A stretch of 64,000 nt of DNA from Dacryopinax spathularia (GCA_037974965.1 JBBPFI010000009.1:1302001-1366000), one strand, 5' to 3'; shown: positions 37,801 to 51,600, counted from the stretch's first letter. Translations and numbers: made by a program. Notes: generated from the sequence alone by a model not told the origin.

Positions 37801-39139
37801 ATGCCGGATACAACCTCTGTTCCTGCTTCTGTTCCTGGGGTGTTCTCTGCTGAGGAGTACTTTCGCACTCAAACACCGCCAGCGACGCTCGAGCAGGATG
37901 CACAGCGAGTGAGGGCGTTTGTCGCAAGGCATAAGGCGGAGGGTAGGCCTGTTGTGCTTGTAACGGTACGTACATGGGCTTTCCACGGGAAGATTACAAG
38001 GCGAAGGCTGACGGTGTACTCAGAGCGGAGGCACGACTGTTCCCCTGGAGAAGAACGTGTGGGTTCCAATGTTCGCGTTTCCACAGCTGTATCTTACAAG
38101 ACTCACAGCGTCCGATTCCTAGATAACTTCAGCGCCGGTCCGTCCCACCCCTCCGTCTCCCAACGAACCCCAGACTAACGCACGTACAGGAACTCGAGGC
38201 GCCACCTCGGCCGAATATTTCCTCCAAGCAGGCTACGCCGTTATCTTCATGCACCGCCAGCACTCCCTCCAGCCATTCAGCCGACATTTCTCACACAGCA
38301 CGAATCCCTTCCTCGATTTCCTCGAGATCGCCCCCTCCAACCCCACCTCCCCTATCGAACCCGGCTCGTCAAGCGAAGGGGAGACGGTCAAAGTCCTCCC
38401 TTCGATGCGCCAAGAACTTCTTACGGTGCTCAGGCAGTATCGCGCTGTGCAGAGAGCGGGGACACTGCTGACGTTGAGCTTCGTGACAGTGGATGATTAT
38501 TTGTTCATGTTGCGGGCGGTGGCGGTGGAGATGGAGCCACTCGGCAGGACGGCGATGTTTTATCTGGCGGCAGCTGTTAGCGATTTCTTCCTGCCAACGC
38601 AGAAGATGGTGAGCCTTTCCGTGTTCCTTGTTTCACCAGTTTACCATTCCTTCCCCACGCTTTCCGCTGTTTGGGTCTTGAGCTGACAAGCGATACAGTC
38701 TGAGCACAAAATCCAATCCGGGAAAGGAAGTCTACAGATAGAGATGGATCAAGTACCCAAGATCCTCAAGCCGCTTCGGGATCACTGGACGCCGGAAGGG
38801 TTCATCGTCTCTTTCAAGGTGCGTCCGTAACCCACTCTCCCTTCTTCTCTTCCTGTCCCTCCGCCCGCTCGTCCTCACTGCGGTCAACAGCTCGAGACCG
38901 ACCCAGCCCTTCTAATCCCGAAAGCCCGCCAAGCCCTCGAGCGATACGACCACAAACTAGTAATAGGAAACGACCTCAACAGGCGGAAATACGAAGTCGT
39001 CTTCGTTCAGAAAGACCCGTCCGCGCCCGAGGGGTTTAGGGAGACGTGGGTCAGACTGCCAGATGGTAAGACGGAGATTGAGGAAGAGATGATTCGGAAG
39101 CTTGTGGAGATGCATAGGGAGTATATGAAGGAGGGCTGA
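37801..39139 (+). CDS. CAB2: Phosphopantothenate-cysteine ligase (PPCS)
   Basis: Six exons (37801-37965, 38024-38058, 38109-38137, 38190-38608, 38699-38818, 38891-39139) splice to 338 residues; exons 2 and 3 are only 35 and 29 bp. The nucleotide-binding start [15 protein letters not shown] is followed by [21 protein letters not shown], the signature of eukaryotic PPCS. Later motifs include [24 protein letters not shown] and [14 protein letters not shown]. The enzyme joins 4'-phosphopantothenate to cysteine, the second step from pantothenate to coenzyme A, in the cytosol. Both termini and all splice phases are consistent. A putative pantothenate-type permease lies 35 kb away with no evident link. 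Confidence 0.95.
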
Positions 39140-39493
39140 GCGCGAGCACCGGGAGGTCAAGAAAGAGAAATCCATGATGAAGAATGAATGGGGATTGTAC
39201 GGATAGAATGTGGTTTCTGGGGGAAGGGATATACTTATCATTGAAATGCAAGCATTGCGTCGCTCTCTCAACAGCCCATTTGGTCGAAGCTATCGGAGAT
39301 AGCGGCAGAATGAGGAAATGGAATAGTTATTCAATGAATGAAGCCCTTTTGCTCTTAGCTGTAAGGGACCGATTACGTCAAGGCACATCGTCTCTGTCCA
39401 CGACGATCGGCCCATCGAGCAAGCCTCCAAGGCTGCTCAGACCAGTTATGGAGTCCACACCTTCTACTCCAATACCTTTTGACTTTCCTTCTC
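39140..39493. other. Short intergenic region
   Basis: 354 bp between PPCS and the AlkB-like gene, both on the plus strand. No feature was recognised. Confidence 0.4.
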
Positions 39494-40501
39494 ATGTCTA
39501 TCGCCCAGTTCCTCAAGCGCAAAGCACCAGCTGAGGAAAATACCGGCTCGGACCAAGATCTCGTCGAACGAAATGCGAAACGCATGAAGCCCATGCTGCC
39601 ACCATGCACCTTTGCCCTGAGCTTCCATGGACCATCATTCACGGTTGCTCCACCGACTTTCAGCCTCAAACTGCACTCGCCGCTCATTGGCAAAGAGATT
39701 GTGGACAAGGATCTGGACATGGTACTCTACCGACCATTTCTTGACTCTCCACGGCAGTTGTACAACTACCTGCTCGAGTCATTGCCATGGTACCGCGTAC
39801 GATACACTGTACGCGGAATCGCTATTAACACGCCGCGGTATACGACGGTATTTGGGAAAGATGTGACCAACGCAGCGGACAAGGTGTACCAGAAGAAGCC
39901 ACGGCCGATACCGCCGTTGTTGGCGGCTCTGAAGAATGAGGTCGAGAAGGTGTCTGGGGCCACTTTCAACTTCGTCCTGTGCAACGTGCGTATCTTCATC
40001 ACACCGGCCAAGATTCCGCTGATCAGTACTCGCAGTTCTACGCGGATGGGAAAGACTCTATCTCCTATCATTCCGACGACGAGTCCTTCCTCGGCCCAGA
40101 ACCAACAATCGCCAGCATGACCCTCGGCGGAACGCGCGCCTTCTACATGAGGCACAAGACGGACAAGTCAGTCTCGGTCTTCAAAACGGATCTTAGAGAC
40201 GCAGATCTTTTGATCATGCGGGGCAAAACGCAATCTTGTTGGGAGCACAGCATCCCGAAGCGAGTGAACGTCGCACCGCGGATCAACCTCACGTTTCGGA
40301 AGGCTATCAATGCCAAAGGGACGAATAATTACTATCGGTGAGTTAACCCCACTTGCGAACAAGAAAGTGTCTTATGTTATTATTAGCTATAACGTCGGCG
40401 ATGGCCCGGTCTTCCGATATGTCGACGGGCGGATGGTAGAAACTACGCAAGGTTGTCAGAAGCTGGAAGCGTCAGCCGCGGATTTGATCGCCGAGAGTTG
40501 A
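39494..40501 (+). CDS. AlkB-like Fe(II)/2-oxoglutarate dioxygenase (ALKBH2/3 type)
   Basis: Three exons (39494-39985, 40027-40337, 40387-40501) give 305 residues. Iron ligands are His179 and Asp181 in YHSDDE and His238 in CWEHSIPK; the 2-oxoglutarate arginines are in PRINLTFR (Arg249, Arg255). The stretch FYADGKDSISYHSDDE matches the dealkylating AlkB homologues that oxidatively remove 1-methyladenine and 3-methylcytosine from DNA or RNA. The N-terminus MSIAQFLKRKAP resembles short PCNA-contact peptides but is not an exact match to one. The C-terminal 40 residues after the last intron are extra to the core fold. A nuclear repair role is inferred. Confidence 0.85.
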
Positions 40502-41207
40502 ACGTTCGAGGCTAGATTCTCTCTAACCCAGCCGCAACCCTGGTATCTGCTCAACATCGGCGACATGTCTGAAAGCATGCAAAGAGGCAAGCAGGCGCTG
40601 CCGACACCACTGCCTGTCGATGGAGCGATATCAGCCGCAGATTGCTGTCCTTGCCGATCAGATGGGAGTTGATGTGCGTGAAATGTTGCACGAATGGCAA
40701 TTTGGCCGTAGATTCCAAAATAGTTTCTGAGGGATTACTGTTCTTCCATACCGCGATCTGGTAGTTACACTAGCTACGGTACCGAGATGCTGTACGCGCC
40801 TATCCAGCGGTAGTTGTAGAAATCCAAACGCAGTGCCCTCGAGCGCCGACAGAAACCAGCGCTATACCGTGGTAGGCCCAGTAAGGGTACAATGGTTCCT
40901 TGCCAAAAGAGACGCGCAATGGACATCGAGGCCAGTCGACACATCGCCGGCGCCGGTGAGAAGCGTTACCGGGTCGTCCTCGCTGAGGCTGTTACACCAA
41001 CGGACGCTCCCGACGCTGAAGAAGGCCATCGACGGCTCTGCATTTGCACCAGGTTCATATGGACACCTACTTCCTCGCATAGAATTCAAGTAGCGCTCAT
41101 CGTCGCAAACCATCGTCGCTTCTTCCACATACTGAATCAACCCTTGGGCGTCTTTGCTCCTTCTCACCAAGTGACGACTGCCCTGCACACTACTCTGTCG
41201 TACCGCC
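40502..41207. other. Intergenic, nothing recognised
   Basis: 706 bp between two plus-strand genes. It should contain the importin promoter; no motif was recognised. Confidence 0.4.
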
Positions 41208-44200
41208 ATGTCGACGACTAGCATCCCTGGGTTGTCTCCAGATCTGCTCTCAACTATATCAGAGCTGGTTCTGAAGCTTTACAATCCAGATAACCAGATT
41301 CGACAAGAGTGCGTGTCTACTAGTGCCTATGCAGACCCAGAGACTCATCGATGTATGCGCAGTGCGGAGAATGAGTTCACCAATCATTGGCTGGCCCAGC
41401 AGCCGGAGCATACTATGCTCGCCTTAGCAGAGCTTGGGCGTACTCATCCATCTCCCGAAGTGCGCATATATTGTTTAACAACCGAGCGAAAGACACGAGC
41501 CTTACTTGACGTTCCAGGTCCGCACATTCATATTCGTGCTACTGCGTCGCAATCTCGAGTTCGAGCTGCCACCCCCGCCAGCCAGCGGTCCTTCAACCTC
41601 AAGCAGGCAACCGCGAACGCTCTACTCGAACCTGTCGCAGCACGCGTTATCCCTGTTCCAGCTCAGCCTACTGCACGCCCTAGAGTCGGAGCCTGTGCCT
41701 GCGTGCAGGCGAAAGATCGTGAGCGCGGTAGCTCGTGTGGCGGAGCATGGCCTAGAGAACGGGAGACATTGGAATGAGTTGGTGAAATGGCTGCACGACG
41801 GTGCACGAGAAGCCAGTCCGCAAGGGACAGAAAAGCGGAGGGATGCGTTTGGCATCCTTGTAGAAGTTCCAGCCATCGTTGGTGACTTCGACGAGAATGC
41901 AGTTGCGGCTCTTCTGGAGCAAGGCTTGAAGGATGGTGATGCGAACGTACGTCTAACGGCGCTCGAGGCCACCGTGGCGTACTTGTCGCTACCGACTCTA
42001 CCTGGAACCGCTGCCACATTGTTTTCCCTCGCCCTCAATACCCTGCCATCTATGCCGAAAGAGCGCTTACCGTCGGCACTGCAAGCTCTGATACCTTTCG
42101 CAAGCTCCCGACCCAAACTCTTTACCCCTCACTTGGCTCAGCTTCTATCATTTTCGCTATCGTTCTTTGGTCCCGGGCCAACCACTCCGACACCAATGCA
42201 TCCCACTCTAAGTATGCCTTCAGTCCCTTCTACGTATGCTCCCAAGTTGACAAGTGACAGTGCTCGACGATGATCGCGAACAGGCGCAGAGCGCTGCTTT
42301 GGAGCTCCTTGTTACTCTGTCAGAGTCGGCCTCTACTCAATGCAAGAAAGTGCCTGGCTGGATCGCATCAATTCTACGGGTGTGCATGGAAGGTATGGCA
42401 GGTGAGGAGCTGGAAGAATGGGACGAGTGGCCTAGTAGCGAGGTTAGTGATGCATGCCTCAGAATCTGCTGCAGTTCTCATCTCCCCGTAGCCAAAGGAT
42501 GACGAGGATCACACTTACCCTCTTGCGTACGAACAAGCGGTAGACCGGCTAGCCATGTGCCTTGGTACGTTGCGATATTCCTCCCTTCTGCTCTATGCTA
42601 AAATACATGTAGGGGGCAAGGCGGTCGTTCCAGTCGCCTTCCAGTTCGTGCCGCAGATGCTGCAAAGCTCCGACTGGAAACAGCGACATGCCGGCCTTAT
42701 GGCAATGGCCAGCCTAGGAGAGGGTGGTGCAGCAGTACGAGCGCTCTCGTGAAACCTATTCCGGTGGCTGATGATTTGTTCAGGTGCTCACTCAGGAGCT
42801 GGCTACGGTCGTAAAGTCAGAGAGGCGTCCTCGTTGCTGTGTCGTTAATGCTGACATAGGCAAACACAGCTTCATCGCCCAAGCTTTCAGCGATTCCGAA
42901 GGGCGCGTGCGATACGCCGCTTGTCAATGCCTGTAAGTAACTTGTAGGAAGGCAAAGAACCTCGTATTAACTATCACTCCCAGTGGTCAGCTTTGTACGG
43001 ACCTGGACGTGGGTCGCGTCTTCTCCAAATACCAGGGGTTTGCCTAAACTCTCTGCAGGGCGCTATTCAACAACAGCATCATGCCACTGTACTACCGTTA
43101 TTAGTCAACACATTACGCGATCCAGTTCCAAGGTTAGCGATGTATCGGAAACTCCATTATATATGCTCAACAGGTCGCGCCAGGGTGCACGCACATGCCG
43201 CTTCTGCGTTGATCAACTTCTGTGAAGGTGTTCCCAAATCCATACTGGCGCCTTATCTGCCCGACTTGGTGTCTGGACTTGTCTCCATGCTGAATGACAA
43301 CTCGCCAAGATATGTGCAAGAGCAGGCATTAACTACCCTTGCCATGGTAGCGGATACTGCGGAGGAGCTCTTCAGTCAGGCAAGTGCCGGACACGCGCAT
43401 ATACTACATTGTCTTACTGTTCTGCCAGTTCTATGAGTCTATTATGCCCGTCTTGGTGCATGTCATGCAGAACGCTACCGCGAAGGAATACCGCCTTCTG
43501 CGTGCGAAGGCCATGGAATGTGCAGGGCTCATTGGTAAGGCTGCATGAATATCGTTTTTTCGGGTCACTGAACCAAACGTGAAAAAGCTGTGGCAGTAGG
43601 CAAAGAGAGGTTCACCCCAGATGCACATCAATTCTGCCAGCTTTTGGTGAATATTCAAAGTGAGCCGATCCGCTTGCAGCGTGACGCCAGCTCACATGCA
43701 ACGTAGATGAGCCGCACGACGATGACGACCCAGCAGTGCATTATCTCATGGGGACATGGTCAAAGGTCTGTCAAACATTGGGCCAGGATTTCGAACCCTA
43801 TCTGCCGTACGCAATGCCGACATTGCTACATTCGGCGGCCCTGAAACCAGAGCTACGAGTATTCCGTACGTTCATTGCTTGTCCGAAGGCTCCTCTATTG
43901 AACGTGATCAACAGTCGAGGGGGAAACTGCAGATTTCGAGGCCTACTCTATCGTCGAGCTAGGAGGCCAGGAGGTCGGCATCAAAACTGCACTTCTGGAA
44001 GAGAAGTGCACGGCCTACCAGAATTTGGCCGTATATGCGGCAAAACTCGGTCCAAAATTCGCACCGTACTTGCAGCAGGCTCTAGAACTCGCTGTTCCGG
44101 GCCTGTCTTTCGTCCTGCATGAAGGCGTCCGAGAGGCGGCTGCTATGTAGGCCTATTTTGTCTGCCAGCTACGCACCAGCTGACGCGCTGCTAGGATGAT

Positions 44201-44645
44201 ACCGCAATTGCTCTTTTGCGCGCAGCAGTGTAACTCTCTAACCAGCCAAATGGTCCAAGGAGTTCTGCAGCCGCTCGTCAAAGTGATGCAAGCCGAGACC
44301 GACCCTGCTTACCTCGACTCCCTGTATACTTGCTTCGCTCACTCTGTCAAGATCCTGGGTGGGCCAGGTGCTGTGGATCCAAGTATAGTGAAAGCGTTCT
44401 TCGAAGCAACTCAGAATCAGCTTCATGATATGGGCGACAAACGACGTATACGGGAGCAAAGAGTGAAATCAGAGAATATACCCGCAGACGAACAATTCGA
44501 CCTGGAACTGATCGAAGAGAGCGAGGAGACCGCCCTCACTGCCATAACGGCTGCTATCCAACAATTGGACGCATCACATCCCCTTCTCATGGTAATCTCC
44601 CACATTCGAGACCTGGCAATAGCGTGGACGAGCGACGACGAATGA
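41208..44645 (+). CDS. Importin beta-3 (Pse1/Kap121/IPO5) homologue, C-terminally short
   Basis: A many-exon gene of HEAT repeats. The start is MSTTSIPGLSPDLLSTISELV, then IRQDAENEFTNHWL and VRTFIFVLLRRNL, as in IPO5/Pse1. Central landmarks in family order are DRLAMCLGGKAVVPVAF, DWKQRHAGLMAMASLGEG, HAHAASALINFCEGVPKSIL and FEAYSIVELGGQEVGIKTALLEEK. These receptors carry ribosomal and histone cargo through nuclear pores with Ran-GTP. The frame ends shortly after the acidic ELIEESEET segment, where family members normally continue for roughly 200 more residues (several HEAT repeats). The next gene's stop is only 146 bp away, so no further exon fits. It could be a genuinely shortened orthologue or a truncated paralogue. 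Confidence 0.85.
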
Positions 44646-44791
44646 GTATACACTACTTGAATTCATTCGTTTCGTTTCGTTTCTATCATCTCGTTTCTAT
44701 CATCTTGATCGGGATATAGGCACAACAGCTGACCACCGTGTAATAAACTACAATACCTAGAAGGGTCGTCTAATCGTACAACATTCCGCCC

Positions 44792-46840
44792 TCACGTCTT
44801 AATCGGATGCCAAGCCGAAGGGATCTTCCCTATTACATTGGCCCAGCGGTCCAAGCGGCCTTCTTCATCGGCATCGATGAAAGAAGGCCCGATGATGCCC
44901 CGATGTCCTGGTATCGACTTCGGGTGACTGCGAAGTTCGCGTTCAACACGTGCAAGGCGGTCCTCAGCGTCGCACCAAAACATAACCCAATCACCGAGTC
45001 GAATATGTCCCGTGCTTCTTTCGAAGTACCACTTGTTTACCGGATTATCGGCTCGACTGCGCCAAACCAGATCTCGACCCACACCTTGGCCGCCAAGACC
45101 GCCTACGTTCGGGTTCCGCGAGTCAAGCAAGCCGAGACCGTACGATTCATCGCGGAGGGCCACCCAAAGGAAGTCGACGGTACCGTCGCCCTGGTGTGAA
45201 GGTAACACGGCGAATTTGTCGAGATAGGCAATAGGTGGAGCTGTTGGATCGGCCGGATCCCGTTCGCGCGTCACGATAGCAGCGCCTTGGTAGTCACCGG
45301 AGACAATGGCAAAGTCGAGATCTCGACGAATGCGGGTATAGAATTCTTCCTGTTTGAGCGTACGACGGAAGGAGCCTTCCAGGAGAGCGGTCATCTTGGC
45401 GGTATCGATTTGGGAAGGGTCCCGGATGATCTTGATCGGCAGACCGTGCCTGATGAGAGTAGGGGTATGGGGCGTTACCGCCTTGGGACCGGACAGCAGG
45501 GCATGCGGAAGAGAGGATGACTGAGCCGGCTTGTTGGTGATTAGGTTGCCGATAAGGGAGCGAGAGGACCGATGCGAGACCATGATGGCCGACGAAGTGG
45601 GTGGCATATACTTCAGGCACCGCTTGGCTAGTGCCAAATTTTGGATCGCGGTTGGATGAGAATGCGCCCATTGAGGTAGGAAGGTCTGGTGAATGTGCTC
45701 GTACTCTGCTTCCAGATTGACCAGAAGATGGGGCAGGCCATTGCGCGCGTACGAGGGAATGCCGCCTTCCCGATTAATGATCATGAGGCGAAGAGGAGTG
45801 AGATCTTGCACCGAGTTTGGTGAGACGAGGCCTGCACGAGGCGTAGCCACCTTCTGGGCATCGTGTGCAGCAGCCTCGACCATTCCTTGCGCGAGCGCCG
45901 AGATAACGAGATTCGAATCGACTCTGACTGTTCGCAGTTGTGAATCAAGAGCGAGAGGTGCCAAGACCGGGATTTCGCCGGCTCTGAGCGCGGAACGAAG
46001 CGATTCCAAGTCTTCTGCTTCGGTGTGCGCATTCGCCAGTGGATCCTCATCCACCAAGTCTTCCGCTTCTCCCGGTTTGGGCCCTAAGCGGACAACAGAC
46101 TGCAGGACAGGCCGAGCCCGAGCGCCCTGCTTCTCCAGAGCGACAACCACGCGCTCGGTATCATCGACCGCGTTCAAGCGTTCGTCCGGCTCCCCGCGCT
46201 CCCACTCGTCGTTCTCGACCACGATAACGCTGACGAGGCCGAGCTTCTCAAGGTAGACCATACCCAGCGCGATGGAATCGAGTTGCCGATCTGTAAAAGG
46301 ACCTTGAATTTTGACTAGCGCGGTGTGTTGAGAGACGGGATCCAGAAGAGACGATAGCAGCGGAGATTCTTCGACGACCTCGGTGGGTCCGACTGGGTGG
46401 GACAACCGATGGTCGGGGAGGGGTGGTAGGGTGAGATCCACATTCCGGACAGCCTTTGTTTCTGGAGGACGTTTCGGCTTGGGGGCAAAGTTGGCGAGGT
46501 ATGATTTGGAATCTCGAGCGTTGGGGCCGGCGTCCAGGATGGAGAGGATGAAGTCCTGGTGGACAAGTCAGCAAGGGACCAGGGACAATAGGTTGACTGT
46601 GCGCACATTGGCTTTTGGATCCACATCGTCAGCCTCACTGTGCCGAAAGTCTCGCAGACCTCGAGAGCGCTACAGAACAGGTTAGAGGGCGTGTTCAGAT
46701 ACGGAGGGCGACGTGCGACATACGCCTCGAATTGAGCTGTCTGTCCATGCGAGGGTCTTTGCTGCTCGTCTCGTCGCACCTCGAGCCGATATATGCAAGC
46801 CATTGACGGCCTGCAAGCGAGAGGAGAGGAACATGGACAT
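44792..46840 (-). CDS. Mitochondrial N-acetylglutamate synthase
   Basis: Three exons (46840-46724, 46669-46607, 46555-44792) splice to 647 residues. The N-terminus (MSMFLSSRLQAVNGLH, followed by several Arg and Ser and no acidic residue until about position 36) is a good mitochondrial presequence. The middle is the degenerate amino-acid-kinase-like domain (ALVKIQGPFTDRQLDSI). The C-terminal GNAT domain shows YLDKFAVLPSHQGDGTVDFLW and LVWRSRADNPVNKWYFERSTGH, a signature of fungal NAGS (Arg2/Arg14). It makes N-acetylglutamate from glutamate and acetyl-CoA, the first step of arginine synthesis, and is normally inhibited by arginine. It converges with the importin gene. Confidence 0.92.
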
Positions 46841-48658
46841 TGACCTCCTTGCTTGGTTGCCCTTTCACTTGATGTCCGTTGGGAGGAGAGGGGTATGAGA
46901 AAGTGAGGAGGGCTGTGGGGTTATAACGGTTTGATGCATGTAAAAGGTGCGTGGAATGAGAAGGAGGCCGTGTTCTGCCCGCTCTCTGCCTCGTGAACCC
47001 TATGCGCCCGTCATTCGAAAATTTGGGGGAGTCCTTCCTGACTCGGACCGACAGCGGAGGCAGCCAACAGACAATAACCCCCTTCTTCATCCATCATCAT
47101 CTCTTCCTATTCTGTTATCACAAGCTCACAAGCCAATGTTCATCCGCGCGTTTGCCTCATCTCTATTGCGCATCACATCCAACACATCTAGCTTATTCCA
47201 AACAGCTCAGGCGGTCCGCATCTCCTTGCAATATCATTGGCGCCGGTCTCGGGTAGACGATTCTAATCTCGGGATTTGCGATATCCCGTGCCTTGACGAA
47301 ATGTTCCATCTTAAAACGGCTCGTCTCACCACTTTACAGCATTCTGCCCTTTCTTCGCGCAAACGTGCCTCAAGGGGCTCTCTAGCCAGCAACCGGTCGA
47401 TTTGCGCAGTGACACATACTCTGTCCCCATTTGCACCTCGCCGGACTCCCGGGTGGCTCGACGTGACGCGTGCATCGCGGATTCTTGAAGCCGGGTCTTG
47501 CTAATTCTTCCCTCTTGCTGGATCCGGTCGCTTGACTGGTGCACAAGGGGCGAGCTGTTCTCGGGTCAGGCTTGGGCGACGGACCGTGCTGCTGCGATTG
47601 TGGTCGCCTTACCGCGGAGAGGCCGCAAATAGCTCAACTTGGCCCGCATCATGGGTTATGCCAAGGAAAACATGCGCTGCCCCAAAGAAGAGTGTACCTG
47701 TGGGCAGACTCACGGGGCCGCGGTGTCCCTCGCGACCCCCATGATGGAGGAAACTTTCTAAAGCTGCCAATGCAGCCCGATCGTCTGCCACTCACCCAGG
47801 GCTAAGGAAGGCTTGGCTCCCATATACGGTCTGTCGGCAGCTACCGAAGCATACCACATACTTCTGCATTCATACGCCCAAGATTGCTCTGTTGGTTATC
47901 AGAATGTTCACCGCCCTCGCAAACGACGTCCGCGGTGGGCGCTCAATCTAGCACCGCCGAACAACATCCGCGCAGATTCGGCCATCTTGAGCAGTGTTCC
48001 CGAGTTCGTTCCATGTTCTTCGTAGACCGAAACCGCAGCTCAATGCTGGCTTGTCATTATCAAGCTGGCAGAACAAGCGCCCGTCAGACAAAATAAATTT
48101 GCATGTCCTAGGCAGCTTCAAGAAGCTGCTTTCCGCCCCAAGTAAAGGGTTGACTGGTCTAACTAGATACATCTGATGTTACGTCCTACAACCAAAGCCG
48201 TACATCCCATGCAACCCGCCCATCCTCGAGATCCAAAGGCGCCAAACTTAGTTCTAACCTTGAATACACCAGGTTTTCTAACGATGGTTGATGTGATGTG
48301 ATGATGGTAGGAGCGGGAATAGGTTTCGCTTGTTGTTTATAGTCTCAGTGCTGCGCTGTCCGACGATGAACGGAGTGATGACGCGAGGCGGTGTATTTGG
48401 ACCCCTGCGCCTTCCGCCTCGGCGCGTCACCGTCGATGCTCCCATTCCCGCAACGGTGGGCGACGGTCGTGCGACTGGGGAGCACCGTCCAATCCGCAGC
48501 CAACAGCCTCAATCCCGACAGCGACCACGACCTGTTTGCGCATGCATAGCCATCTCACATCAACACCACTACTGCGCATCAGTGACCTGTCTCGTATTTA
48601 GCTCATTTCTTGGTTCATCGTCCGCGGCGTACGGCACCCTTAACAGTCATTCACGGAG
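46841..48658. other. 1.8-kb intergenic region upstream of two divergent genes
   Basis: Upstream of both NAGS (minus) and the phospholipase D-like gene (plus). Only short frames without recognisable motifs. No RNA gene or repeat was seen. Confidence 0.4.
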
Positions 48659-51600
48659 ATGGTCAACGACCGCGTTCAAAGATTATGCCAACAGCAGGAA
48701 ACCGTCACTTCCTATCTCAGCCAACACCCAAAGAAGGCTGTCGGTAAAATACCGAGGAAGGTCTTTCCAAAGCCAAACGCCTTCAAACGGCTCTTCTTTC
48801 GATACGAGGTCAAGAAGGAACTGCACCATGGACAGGGGGAGCTGACCAAGGAGGAGCTCGATAGGGTCGCGGCGTGCGGAAAGTTCGAGGAGCGGCCAAG
48901 TGATCTCTTTCTGAAGGTACGCCGTCTTGGCCCTCATCAAGGTGCACGTCCTAAAGATCTTCCAGATCTATGCCGACGTTCTGCTATGCTTGGAGCGGGA
49001 TCCTATGTCAGGGGTGGTATCACCGCCTCTCTTGGCGTCCACGGGCACTATTCCATTATCCATCGTGTCGGTGTAAGTCCTTGTGCAGCATGAGTGAGGA
49101 ACGAATCTCACTGGTTTTCAAGAATACCGGACATCATGCAACACTACTACGATGTGATAGTGCGAGCCGAACACGAGGTCATCCTTGCAACGAATTACTG
49201 GCAGCCATCTCGGTCCGTCACCAAGATCGCTGATGCTCTGCGACAGCTATCGAAGAACGCCGGAGAGAGGAATCGCAAGATCATCGTCAAGTTGATGTAC
49301 GACCGTGGTGCCTTGCGACAGTTCATTCACAACCACGCGCCGGTCCCTGCGAAAGAATGGAAAGGTGTGGATTTACCTGAAGCAGCTGAGATCCCGAATC
49401 TCCAGATGGAGGTTGTGGTACGTCCACCCAGTTCACATCCATTGACGTATGTGATGCTAAAGCAATTGTAGAACTTTCATCGACCACTACTTGGCACATT
49501 CCATTCTAAGTATCTAGTGGTTGACCGAAAGATCGCGCTATTGAACAGCAACAATATCCAGGATAGGCCGGTTTGTAACTCCACCGCTTCCTTGCTTCTT
49601 CGTGCTCACGGAACCTGCAGAACATGGAGATGATGATCCATCTTGAGGGCCCAATAGTCGATTCCTTCTTCGACATGGCGATGCTATCATGGCACAATGC
49701 GTTGAGACCTCCCCTGCCGTCGCTGTTAGGTCCGCTTAGTACGGCTTCCGCCGACTCGGCCGGGCCGCAATATTTGTTCGGCAAGAAGAATCCGTACATT
49801 GCATGCAAGGACATCGAGGGGGCATCGAGGAGGGCGAGAGGTGATCTGAGAAGGCAGCACACCGAACTTCTTGCCGAGCTGGAGCGGGAGAGGCAAGCCC
49901 GCATGCACAATAGAGGGGCGGAGCTTTGGGACAGCGTGCGCGACGCTTTCCGCACGAATGCCTTGGCATCTCATGCTGCAACAACTGGTACGGGTCCACG
50001 GCCTCGTGGGACGGAGTTATGGGATTCCGTCCGAGAAGCCTTCCAGTCGAACCAAGGAGGTTCAGAGGGCGGCAGGGGCCGAAACATGCGGGACGCTTTG
50101 CTCCGTCGCAACCCATCTGCCGAGCGCTCTCCTACCCGCGCATTCAGCTGGGCGTGGACTCGTACGCCGGGAACAGCCAACCGGAGTCGTCCTGCCACCA
50201 TCCATCATGTGGAAGGACCGCGTGACGGCATCAATTTGGAGAATCTGGAGGGACCCACAGTTGACAGCCCTACCGAAATGCGCTCTCGAGCTCAGAGCTT
50301 GCACGAGAACCAATCTATTCCCGCCCAAAAGCCCACCTCACCTACTGCACCCGAAGCCATATCCCGTCAAAACGGCCACTCCCAGGATCTCGGAGCAGCA
50401 CCCACCGAAGCGGCTCGCACGGCGGAGGTGGCCCCTGCCGAAGACCTTGCATCCGCCAACCCTAGGTCTGCCACCCATGACTTCGCTAAGGTCCCTAATG
50501 GTGTGCACGCACACAGCCCGCTGGCAAATGGCTCTGCCAATCATGATGGGCCGGTCAATGTTGCCCGCCGTTCAAGTGAGTACGCGAAGGTGACATCACT
50601 TTATAATATCCTTATCTCTGCTGCAGTACACATCTCTGCTCAAAGCCCAATCGATTCTCGTCTTACCTCTCGTGCAAATTCGTTCGACTCCGAATTGATC
50701 ATTCACAAGTCGCTAGACAAGGTCGCCGCACATTTAAGTGAGAGCAATTCGTCATCCATCCCGAGCTTTTCTGAGCGTGTCTCTAGACCTGGGAAACAAC
50801 TGCGAGGTTCAAGCTACTGTGCCTGAGTTAGAAGGCGAGTTTCGGCCGCACATTCTACACCGACCTCACAAGCCCGTCCCGATTGCCATGGTAAATCGCC
50901 GGCCGCATGGAGGTACGTCCGGCGCCCTGCGAAGACAACCTTGTCGCTGAAGCCGCTTTGTAGCTCCTGGACACAAGGATATCCGCACACCACAAAACGC
51001 AGCATGGCTCGGGGCGTTCCGTTATGCCAAGCGAAAGGTTTTGATTCAGACGCCGACCTTCAATGCCGCACCGGTTGTCTCGGCTGCGTTGGCCGCTTGC
51101 CGTCGCGGTATTGAGGTCATTCTTTACCTCGATTTGGGTAAGTCGCTCTATAGCGGTGGTTATCACCCGTGTTGCTCACGTGTGCTACCAGGGTTCAACG
51201 ATCAAGGCGAGATGATTCCTTTCCAAGGTGGTACCAACGAGCAGGTGGTTTCGAGAATGTACCGCATCCTGAAGGAGTCCAAGCAAGGTTACGAGAACAA
51301 TCTCAAGGTGTATTGGTACACTGGAAAGGATCAGATTAAGCCATTGAATGCGAGGGTCAAGCAGCGCAACTGCCACGGTGCGTCCTTGATCACGCAGTCA
51401 TCGCTTTTTGCTCACAAATTGTCCCTAGTCAAGTTTTGCGCCGTTGACGACGAGGTGGGGATTCTGGGTAATGGTAACCAAGGTAATCCAGCTATCCATT
51501 CTCGTCTGCTGTCTCTAACAAGATTTCCAGATACGCAATCCTGGTTCCATAGCCAGGAAATCAACGTCATGGTTGATTCACCTGCGATTGTCAAGGAATG

